Assembly: GCA_025456495.1 (NCBI GenBank)
Contig: JALOKO010000226.1
Span: 1-6,656, forward strand
Reading direction: 5' to 3'
DNA length: 6,656 nt
Source of the DNA: Bryobacterales bacterium
GTDB taxonomy: Bacteria; Acidobacteriota; Terriglobia; Bryobacterales; Bryobacteraceae
Within the stretch, counting starts at the first letter, position 1. Every line of letters starts with the position of its first letter. A program made the translations under genes and the position numbers. Below the pieces are notes generated by a model. That model saw nothing but the letters and a program-made list of their open reading frames with translations, was not told where the DNA came from and made no database searches. Positions 1 through 5,876 of this stretch are shown here, piece by piece.

Positions 1-348
1 CAGGCCCGGGGGCGCTGCTAGGCGCTGTTTCAGTGCGTTTTGTGTTCGGCGGAGAGACTCCGCTAAATCCCCTGACGCCATCGGATCCCCTGGCTCGACT
101 GGAGCCCCGCTGGCAGTTGGATCCCCCGTGGCAGCAGCCGTGGCCAGGCTGTTGGTGAGCATCCGCTGAAAGCTGGCGCCGAAGCGGGCGCAGTTGTCGC
201 AGTCGGCGACATGGGCCTCCACCTGGGTGCGCATTTCGGGGGAAAGATCGCCGTCCAGGTAGTCGCTCAGCAGGTGGAGCACTTCTGAGCAGCGCAGTCC
301 CCCAACGAGTCGTTCCCCGGCCAGAAATGGTGCTTGCGGTTCAGGCAT
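1..348 (-). CDS. Zinc-binding anti-sigma factor (zf-HC2/ZAS type), 3' part cut by window edge
   Basis: This is the probable cytoplasmic inhibitor of the sigma factor encoded just upstream. The reading frame starts at ATG 348 and stays open for 116 codons to the left edge, so the C-terminus is missing. The visible ZAS signature is Cys20, then His46-x3-Cys50-x2-Cys53 (HVADCDNC), preceded by the typical helix LLSDYLDGDLS. The 25-residue gap between Cys20 and His46 matches RsrA-type redox-sensing anti-sigma factors, in which zinc loss and disulfide formation release the sigma factor. That mechanism is family knowledge, not shown here. Residues about 65-95 form a Gly/Pro/Ala/Asp-rich, probably disordered linker (repeated GDP/SGD units), followed by a basic helix. 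No membrane segment is visible. The start codon overlaps the sigma stop by 8 bases (ATGCCTGA), and an AAGGGA ribosome site lies 4 bases upstream, implying translational coupling and a fixed stoichiometry. Confidence 0.85.
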   Translation of the reverse strand, partial: MPEPQAPFLAGERLVGGLRCSEVLHLLSDYLDGDLSPEMRTQVEAHVADCDNCARFGASFQRMLTNSLATAAATGDPTASGAPVEPGDPMASGDLAESLRRTQNALKQRLAAPPGL

Positions 349-919
349 GATATCCCTTCTGGCGAAGTGCCGCGGCGAGCGAAAGTCGGGCGCGATGCAA
401 CCGGCTCTTCATGGCGGGAAGAGGCAGCCCAAGGAGGGCGGCCACCTGGTCGCCATGCAACCCCTGAAGATCGCGCAGCAGAAGGACTTCGCGATGTTCT
501 GTGGACAGCGATTGCAGGGCAAGCTGGAGCTGGGCGCGATCCTCGGCCCGATTCGCGCAGCGTTCCGGATCCTCAGTGCCCCAGCCGGCGGCCTGGGCAA
601 GTGACTCCAGGGAAGGTACGTCCGCGACGGACTCGCGACGACGGCTTACCGTTCGCCAGGCCTGCCGACGACAAATCCGCAGCAGCCAGGTGAGCGCGGT
701 GGATTCGCCGCGGAACCCGGCGGCCGTGCGAAACGCGGCCAGGTAGGTTTCCTGGGTCACATCCTCGGCGTCGGCCAGGTTGCGAACGATGGCGACAGCC
801 AGCCGGAAGACGGCGGGATGGGTGCGGGCCACCAATTCATGAAAGGCGTCCTGGTCACCGCAACCTGCCGCCGTCATCAACTGAGAATCGCTGCGCGGTT
901 CTTCGGGTTCTGGTGTCAC
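341..919 (-). CDS. ECF-type RNA polymerase sigma factor (sigma-70 family)
   Basis: Directs RNA polymerase to a specific promoter set and is presumably held inactive by the zinc anti-sigma factor encoded downstream. The 192-residue product has the usual ECF length. Region 2 spans about residues 14-92, with the core-binding and -10 recognition motif DAEDVTQETYLAAF (50-63) and the helix TALTWLLRICRRQAWR (74-89). A variable linker covers 93-125. Region 4 spans about 128-187, with LSTEHREVLLLRDLQGL followed by the helix-turn-helix ending in MKSRLHRARLSL. I chose GTG 919 because GGAAAA lies 7 bases upstream, it gives the full family N-terminus, and it begins 20 bases after the preceding gene. The frame remains open further upstream to 1213, but that extension reads through the membrane protein gene in another frame and has no sigma-like sequence. 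ATG 877 is an alternative, but it would clip the start of region 2. It is the second gene of a three-gene minus-strand operon. Confidence 0.92.
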   Translation of the reverse strand: MTPEPEEPRSDSQLMTAAGCGDQDAFHELVARTHPAVFRLAVAIVRNLADAEDVTQETYLAAFRTAAGFRGESTALTWLLRICRRQAWRTVSRRRESVADVPSLESLAQAAGWGTEDPERCANRAEDRAQLQLALQSLSTEHREVLLLRDLQGLHGDQVAALLGLPLPAMKSRLHRARLSLAAALRQKGYHA

Positions 920-939
920 TAGCTGCTTTTCCGCAGGCC

Positions 940-1143
940 TTAGCGCTTCATTGCACACGTAGAAATGCCCAACAGAGTATACAACGGGCAGGAGCCCAAC
1001 AGGCCGGTCAACAGCGGAATAAGGCCCAGATAGCCCCAAGGGGTTTGTGGTCCAACGAACGCGATCGTCAGCAGGCCTACACCCAGCAGCACGCGGATGA
1101 TCCGTTCGGCGGCGTGTTCGTTCTGCACCAGGATCTTGGACAT
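940..1143 (-). CDS. Small two-helix membrane protein, DUF2892 / YgaP C-terminal type
   Basis: A 67-residue protein with a short polar N-terminus (MSKILVQNEHAAERIIR) followed by two hydrophobic segments, at about residues 15-31 and 36-60, joined by a Gly/Pro turn. The second helix carries the family hallmark SCPLYTLLGISTC, with Cys52 and Cys63. Proteins of this type stand alone or form the membrane tail of rhodanese (sulfurtransferase) proteins such as YgaP. Their biochemical role is poorly known, though the conserved cysteines and the rhodanese link hint at sulfur or thiol chemistry in the membrane. ATG 1143 is supported by a strong GGAGA 7 bases upstream and by the match to the family's N-terminus. 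A longer in-frame reading extends to 1962 but runs antisense through the large oxidoreductase gene and is not real. This is the first gene of the operon with the sigma and anti-sigma factors. Confidence 0.88.
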   Translation of the reverse strand: MSKILVQNEHAAERIIRVLLGVGLLTIAFVGPQTPWGYLGLIPLLTGLLGSCPLYTLLGISTCAMKR

Positions 1144-1200
1144 GATTGGTTCTCCAAAGTGTGAAGTGGCCGGGGAATCGCTTCCTCCGTGCTTGCCTGG

Positions 1201-1228
1201 ATAGTGCATGCACCCCGGGAAAGGATTC
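1201..1228 (-). promoter_or_regulatory. Candidate promoter for the membrane protein-sigma-anti-sigma operon
   Basis: Reading the minus strand, GAATCC (1228-1223) is followed by a 16-base spacer and CACTAT (1206-1201). This would place transcription start roughly 50 bases before the ATG at 1143. An AT-rich stretch (AAGAAAATCTTTT, about 1249-1236) sits just upstream, like an UP element, in otherwise GC-rich DNA. The boxes do not match the housekeeping consensus well, and an ECF-specific promoter recognised by the operon's own sigma factor is possible. This is inferred from position and composition only. Confidence 0.3.
1204..1213. promoter_or_regulatory. Perfect 10-base palindrome, possible operator
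   Basis: GTGCATGCAC is a perfect palindrome in the divergent control region. It overlaps the candidate -10 box of the minus-strand operon, where a bound dimeric regulator would block transcription. A 10-base palindrome can arise by chance, and no regulator gene is adjacent in this window. Confidence 0.3.
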
Positions 1229-1286
1229 GCGGAAGGCAAAAGATTTTCTTCAGGGTGCAGGCGCGGCCACAATTTGCAGTGTCGTG

Positions 1287-1316
1287 AACACCACGTATCG
1301 GTGTTTCCGGTGGTGT
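1287..1316 (+). promoter_or_regulatory. Nested inverted repeats upstream of the large oxidoreductase gene
   Basis: AACACC (1287-1292) pairs perfectly with GGTGTT (1300-1305) across 7 bases. The overlapping ACACCAC (1288-1294) pairs perfectly with GTGGTGT (1310-1316) across 15 bases. The two pairings share the left arm and exclude each other. They could be an operator with a duplicated half-site, or alternative hairpins in the 5' leader of the plus-strand gene, which begins at 1363. There is no T-tract after either stem, so neither is a classical terminator. Confidence 0.3.
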
Positions 1317-1362
1317 GGTCTCTGCAACGCATCCAAGGTTTGGGACAATAGGGGATTCGGTT

Positions 1363-4300
1363 ATGCCAGTTGCTGTGGATACTCTTACGTTGGCCTTTGG
1401 GCTGAGCTTTTCTGACTTGTACCTCCGGGAGGGTTTGGCCCGGGTGGACGCGGCGTTTCTTGACTTCCTGACGCAGGAGGCCCCGGACCTGCACCAGCGT
1501 TTGCTTGGCGCCAGGCAGGACGCGGCGGCGCTGGACCGGAAACAGGAATCCGCGCTCATCGTGGAACTGGGTCCGGTGCTGGAGGAGTTCCTGGCGGAGT
1601 TGTTCGGCATCGGTGATGCGCTGAAGCAATTGAAGCTGGAATACCACGCGATGGCGCCTCTGTTTGAGGTGAAGCGCAAGTTTGTGCAACGGCGCGCGGG
1701 GACCCTGGCCAAGGCGGCTGAGGCTTCGGCATGGGATGGGGACGAGATGCGGCAGGCGTTGGAAGCCGCTTTCCAGGAGCCCTTCAGCGAGGACGCCTTC
1801 GCGCGCCATGTGGGCGCATGGATGGAAGTGGAGGCAGAGCATGCTGGCAACCTGTTGCTCGCCGCGCGCTATGCTCTTTGGGCTCAGCATACGCCGCAAG
1901 GCCGGGACGCGCACAACGGAGGCGTGCTCTTCCGTGTACCGAAGAAGCTCGACTTTGAGCATCTGGTGCCGCTGGAGACGCTAACCGCGCACGGCGCTGC
2001 GATGGTGCAGGCGCATGAGCACGAACTGCGCTACCGCGACGGCTTCGCCTTAACTGACGCCGGCATGGATTCGCTGCACGCCATGAGCGAGGCTCATTAC
2101 TGCATCAAGTGCCACAACCAGGGCAAGGATAGCTGCTCTACCGGACTGCGTGAGAAAGAAGGCGCGTTCAAGAAGAGCGTGTTCGGGGTAACGCTGGCCG
2201 GGTGTCCGCTGGAAGAGAAGATCTCCGAGATGCACGTGGCGATGAACGAGGGGAACCCCATTGCCGCGCTGGGTATTGTCACCGTGGACAACCCGTTGGT
2301 GGCGGGTACGGGCCACCGCATCTGCAATGACTGCATGAAGGCCTGCATCTATCAGAAGCAGGATCCGGTGGACATTCCTCAGGCAGAGACACGTACGCTG
2401 AAGAATGTATTGGACCTGCCCTGGGGCTTTGAGATTTACAGCCTGCTGACGCGCTGGAATCCTCTTCACTTCCGTCGCTGGATGCCGAAGGCGGAGACAG
2501 GATACAAGGTGCTGGTGGTGGGTCTGGGCCCGGCCGGATACTCCCTGGCGCATCACTTGATGAATGATGGCCACGCGGTGGTTGCGGTCGATGGCCTGAA
2601 GATTGAACCATTGCCCGCGGAACTGTCGGGCGTCGATGCCTACGGCAAGCGCACTGGCTGTGAGCCCATCCGCAACATTCAGGACATCTACGAGAACCTG
2701 GACGAGCGAGCCATGGCGGGCTTCGGCGGGGTGGCTGAGTACGGTATCACCGTTCGATGGGACAAGAACTTTCTGAAGGTGATTCGGCTGCTTTTGGAGC
2801 GGCGCGCGGAGTTCAGCATGTATGGGGGCGTGCGCTTTGGCGGCACCCTGGGTGTGGACGACGCCTTTGCCATGGGCTTTGACCATATCGCGCTCTGTGC
2901 GGGCGCGGGCAGGCCAACGGTAATCCCCATGAAGAACGGCCTTGCGCGTGGGGTACGCCAGGCATCTGACTTCCTGATGGGCCTGCAGTTGACGGGCGCC
3001 GCAAAGAAGGATTCCATCGCCAATTTGCAGGTGCGCTTACCCATCGTGGTGATTGGTGGTGGCCTTACCGCAATCGATACGGCCACCGAATCGCTTGCTT
3101 ATTACGTGCGACAGGTGAAGAAGTTCCGGGAGCGCTACGTGGCGCTGGTCGCGGAGCGTGGCGAATCTGCCGTAAGGGCGCAGTGGAACGCCGAAGAGAC
3201 CGCGATTGCAGCGGACTTCCTGGCGCATGCGGAGGCGATTCTGGCCGAGGAGGCCCGCGCCGAGGCCGAGGGCGGGGCGCCGCAGATTGCCGGGCTGTTG
3301 AAGGAATGGGGCGGATCGACGATTGCTTACCGACGCCGATTGATCGATGCTCCCAGCTATACCCTGAACCACGAAGAGGTGGCCAAGGCGTTGGAGGAAG
3401 GCATCCGATTCGCGGAATGCCTTGCTCCAGCTGAGGTGGAGGTGGACGGCTTTGGCCATGCCTCGGCGCTGCGTTGCACGGTGCAGCATTGGAATGCTGA
3501 GACGGGCAAACTGGAGACCACCGCGGAACAGGTGACGCTTCCGGCGCGGAGTATTCTGGTGGCCGCGGGCACACAGCCGAACACGGTGCTGCAGCGGGAG
3601 GACCCCACGGCTGTGGAGATTGACGGCCGCTATTTCCGGGCCTTGGACGCGCATGGAAATCCGGTGTCCCCGGAAAAGGTGGCCAAGCCCAATGAGACCC
3701 ACGTCTTGAGCTCAATGCGCGAAGACGGTCGGGCCGTCAGCTTTTTCGGCGACCTGCATCCGTCCTTCAGTGGCAATGTGGTGAAGGCGATGGGGAGCGC
3801 CAAACGCGGCTATCCTGTGATCTCGGAAGTGATGTCCCGCCATGCTCCGGCGCCAGTGAGTCCGCGACAGTTGCTGGAACGGCTAGACGCGGAGTTACGG
3901 GCGACCGTTCATGACGTCATCCGCCTGACGCCGAATATTGTGGAGGTGGTGGTGAAGGCGCCTTTGGCAGCCCGCAACTTCCAACCGGGGCAGTTCTATC
4001 GACTGCAGAATTACGAGGCCTTCTCGCGCCGTACGAACGATACACTGCTGGCAATGGAAGGGTTGGCGTTAACTGGGGCGTCAGTGGATGCGGAACAGGG
4101 ATTGCTGTCGACGATTGTGCTGGAGATGGGCGGATCCAGTGACCTGTGCTCTCTTCTGCGGAAGGGTGAACCGGTGGTGCTGATGGGGCCAACAGGGGCT
4201 CCCACGGAGACCCCGGCGAACGAAACCGTCCTGCTGGTAGGCGGTGGATTGGGCAACGCCGTCCTGTTTTCCATTGGCCAGAAGCTGCGCGCCTGTGGAT

Positions 4301-4890
4301 CGAAGGTGGTGTACTTCGCGGGCTACAAGAAGATGATCGACCGCTACAAGGTGGAGGAGCTTGAACGGGCCGCCGACGTCATTGTCTGGTGTTGCGATGA
4401 GGGTCCCGGGTTCACGCCCACGCGACGGCAGGACCGCAGCTATGTGGGGAACATCGTGGAGGCGATGGCGCGCTATGGCGAGGGAGCATTGCACGTGGAA
4501 GGGGCTGCGGTAGAGATCCCGTTGCAGCAGGTGGATCGCCTGATCGTCATCGGGTCAGACCGGATGATGGGGGCGGTGGCGCGTGCGCGGCATGGGGTAT
4601 TGGCGCCCTACCTGAAGAGCAACCATGAAGCCATCGGCAGCATCAACTCGCCCATGCAGTGCATGATGAAGGAGATCTGCGCCCAGTGCCTGCAGCGTCA
4701 TGTGGACAAGGACACTGGCAAGGAGTTTGTGGTGTTCAGTTGCTTCAATCAGGACCAGCCATTGGATCGCGTGGACTTCGCCTGCTTGAACGATCGGCTT
4801 TCCCAGAACAGCTTGCAAGAGAAGATGACCAAGCTGTGGATTGATCGTAGCCTACGGGAACTTGGATTGCGAGAGCCGGCTGGGGTTTAG
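1363..4890 (+). CDS. Fused GltD/NfnB-PyrK/NfnA-type iron-sulfur flavoprotein oxidoreductase with extra N-terminal domain
   Basis: A 1175-residue, probably cytoplasmic redox enzyme that likely passes electrons between NAD(P)H and a low-potential partner. Residues 1-240 are a helix-rich, charged domain I do not recognise. Residues 245-345 are a GltD/dihydropyrimidine dehydrogenase-like cluster domain with Cys247, 250, 258, 281, 321, 324 and 328, then PVDIPQAE, whose Glu or Gln may be the eighth ligand of two 4Fe-4S clusters. FAD site VVGLGPAG follows at 385-392, NAD(P) site VIGGGLTA at 563-570, YRRR at 656-659, LVAAGTQP at 732-739 and FFGD at 794-797. Residues about 825-1175 form a PyrK/NfnA-like module: FQPGQF (873-878), SRRTND (888-893), nucleotide loop GGGLGNA (960-966), and a cluster motif Cys1100-x5-Cys1106-x2-Cys1109-x17-Cys1127. 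The order equals NfnB followed by NfnA, the bifurcating NADPH/NADH/ferredoxin enzyme, but bifurcation is unproven. ATG 1363 has AGGGGA 7 bases upstream; an in-frame GTG at 1315 lies within the inverted repeats and is less likely. Confidence 0.9.
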   Translation: MPVAVDTLTLAFGLSFSDLYLREGLARVDAAFLDFLTQEAPDLHQRLLGARQDAAALDRKQESALIVELGPVLEEFLAELFGIGDALKQLKLEYHAMAPLFEVKRKFVQRRAGTLAKAAEASAWDGDEMRQALEAAFQEPFSEDAFARHVGAWMEVEAEHAGNLLLAARYALWAQHTPQGRDAHNGGVLFRVPKKLDFEHLVPLETLTAHGAAMVQAHEHELRYRDGFALTDAGMDSLHAMSEAHYCIKCHNQGKDSCSTGLREKEGAFKKSVFGVTLAGCPLEEKISEMHVAMNEGNPIAALGIVTVDNPLVAGTGHRICNDCMKACIYQKQDPVDIPQAETRTLKNVLDLPWGFEIYSLLTRWNPLHFRRWMPKAETGYKVLVVGLGPAGYSLAHHLMNDGHAVVAVDGLKIEPLPAELSGVDAYGKRTGCEPIRNIQDIYENLDERAMAGFGGVAEYGITVRWDKNFLKVIRLLLERRAEFSMYGGVRFGGTLGVDDAFAMGFDHIALCAGAGRPTVIPMKNGLARGVRQASDFLMGLQLTGAAKKDSIANLQVRLPIVVIGGGLTAIDTATESLAYYVRQVKKFRERYVALVAERGESAVRAQWNAEETAIAADFLAHAEAILAEEARAEAEGGAPQIAGLLKEWGGSTIAYRRRLIDAPSYTLNHEEVAKALEEGIRFAECLAPAEVEVDGFGHASALRCTVQHWNAETGKLETTAEQVTLPARSILVAAGTQPNTVLQREDPTAVEIDGRYFRALDAHGNPVSPEKVAKPNETHVLSSMREDGRAVSFFGDLHPSFSGNVVKAMGSAKRGYPVISEVMSRHAPAPVSPRQLLERLDAELRATVHDVIRLTPNIVEVVVKAPLAARNFQPGQFYRLQNYEAFSRRTNDTLLAMEGLALTGASVDAEQGLLSTIVLEMGGSSDLCSLLRKGEPVVLMGPTGAPTETPANETVLLVGGGLGNAVLFSIGQKLRACGSKVVYFAGYKKMIDRYKVEELERAADVIVWCCDEGPGFTPTRRQDRSYVGNIVEAMARYGEGALHVEGAAVEIPLQQVDRLIVIGSDRMMGAVARARHGVLAPYLKSNHEAIGSINSPMQCMMKEICAQCLQRHVDKDTGKEFVVFSCFNQDQPLDRVDFACLNDRLSQNSLQEKMTKLWIDRSLRELGLREPAGV

Positions 4891-4919
4891 TGCTGACCAC
4901 CGCATAGGGCCCTCAGCCT

Positions 4920-5828
4920 TTAGTCCGCCAGCAGTTGCTTGAGGCGCTCGCGCAAGGCCGGGCCGTGTTCCGGGTCAGCCAGCGCGAACTCAACGAAGCT
5001 TTCGTAGTAGCTGGGAAAGTTGCCAATGTCGAAGCGGCGTTCAGTGGCGGGCAGTTTCACGGCAAGCACACGGCGCCCCTCCTCGCACATGCGCTGGATG
5101 GCGTTGGTGAGCTGAACTTCGCCACGGTGATCGGGTTCCACCTGCTTGATGAGATCGAAAATCAGGGGGCTGAAAACATAGCGGGCGGCGATCGCCAGGT
5201 TGCTGGGGGCAGCATCGACGGCCGGTTTCTCAATGAGATTGGCAACGCGGATAACGTCGCCGTCCATGCTGGCGGGGTCGACAATTCCATAGTGGCGCAC
5301 TTCCTCGCGCGGCACCTCCTCCACGGCGACAATGGCAGCCGCATGGTGGGTTTGGAAGAGGTGGACCATGCGGGCCACCGTACTGGACTTGCCGTTCAAG
5401 CCGATGATGGAGTCACCTAGCGCAACCACGAACGGGTTTTGGCCGGCGAAGGATTCACCGCACAGAATCGCGTCACCCAATCCACGCTGGACGGGCTGCC
5501 GGGTGTAGAAGTACTTGACGTCCATCTCGCTGAAGTTGAGTGCCTCCAGCAGTTCGTGCTTGTTGGTCTTCTCAAGCAAGCGGCTGAGTTCCGGGTCATG
5601 GTCAAAATGATTCTCAATGGATGTTTTGCCGCGGCCAGTGACGAAGAGAATCTGCTTCAACCCATTGTTGACAAGCTCTTCGGACACATACTGGACAATG
5701 GGCTTGCGCGCGACGGGAAGCATCTCTTTGGGCTGGCTCTTCGTGGCTGGAAGCAAGCGGGTTCCGAACCCGGCAACAGGTACAATCGCGTTGACAATCA
5801 CCCTTTGAGGATAGCAATGGCGGCGCAT
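4920..5828 (-). CDS. galU: UTP-glucose-1-phosphate uridylyltransferase
   Basis: Makes UDP-glucose and pyrophosphate from UTP and glucose-1-phosphate in the cytoplasm, feeding glycan, exopolysaccharide, trehalose and galactose pathways. The 302-residue length is normal. The nucleotide-binding signature AGFGTRLLPATKSQPKEML is at residues 19-37. Further family motifs are RQPVQRGLGDAI (110-121), the metal- and substrate-region ALGDSI, YGIVD, LIEKP followed by APSNLAI, and RGEVQLTNAI. The C-terminal block reads FDIGNFPSYYESFVEFAL, a variant of the better-known DCGsxxGY form, so this belongs to a somewhat divergent GalU branch. A related nucleotidyltransferase specificity cannot be excluded. ATG 5828 is preceded by AGGA at 5-base spacing. 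GTG 5801 would also leave an intact protein but has AAGG directly abutting it, which is too close. The gene ends 29 bases from the convergent oxidoreductase stop and starts 48 bases after the upstream hypothetical gene, with which it may be cotranscribed. Confidence 0.93.
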   Translation of the reverse strand: MRRHCYPQRVIVNAIVPVAGFGTRLLPATKSQPKEMLPVARKPIVQYVSEELVNNGLKQILFVTGRGKTSIENHFDHDPELSRLLEKTNKHELLEALNFSEMDVKYFYTRQPVQRGLGDAILCGESFAGQNPFVVALGDSIIGLNGKSSTVARMVHLFQTHHAAAIVAVEEVPREEVRHYGIVDPASMDGDVIRVANLIEKPAVDAAPSNLAIAARYVFSPLIFDLIKQVEPDHRGEVQLTNAIQRMCEEGRRVLAVKLPATERRFDIGNFPSYYESFVEFALADPEHGPALRERLKQLLAD

Positions 5829-5876
5829 TCGAATCCTGTGGCAAGGCAGAGTGACTCGTTGAGGAGGCGGATGCCC

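Noticed and set aside
334..746. Several plus-strand open frames of 80-120 codons opposite the sigma factor gene.
   Set aside because: They are Arg/Pro/Gly-rich shadows of the sigma gene without motifs or convincing ribosome sites.
1315..1362. GTG 1315 as start of the oxidoreductase (16 extra residues).
   Set aside because: It overlaps the inverted repeats and has no good ribosome site, whereas ATG 1363 has AGGGGA at 7-base spacing.
1144..1962. N-terminal extension of the small membrane protein to a 340-residue reading frame.
   Set aside because: The extension is antisense to the oxidoreductase and has no domain; the strong GGAGA site and the family N-terminus both support ATG 1143.
2101..2115. 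CIKCH in the large oxidoreductase looks like a c-type heme motif (CxxCH).
   Set aside because: The protein has no signal peptide, and the two cysteines align with the first iron-sulfur ligands of the GltD/NfnB family, so cytochrome c is unlikely.
2050..2886. A 278-codon open frame on the minus strand, and another at 3037-3702.
   Set aside because: They lie wholly antisense to the well-supported oxidoreductase gene, have low-complexity composition and no recognisable motif; such frames are common opposite GC-rich genes.
4891..4919. Possible bidirectional terminator between the convergent stops: GCTGA (4892-4896) with TCAGC (4913-4917), and AGGGCCCT (4906-4913).
   Set aside because: The stem is only 5 base pairs with a 16-base loop, the 8-base palindrome lacks a loop, and no T-tract follows on either strand.
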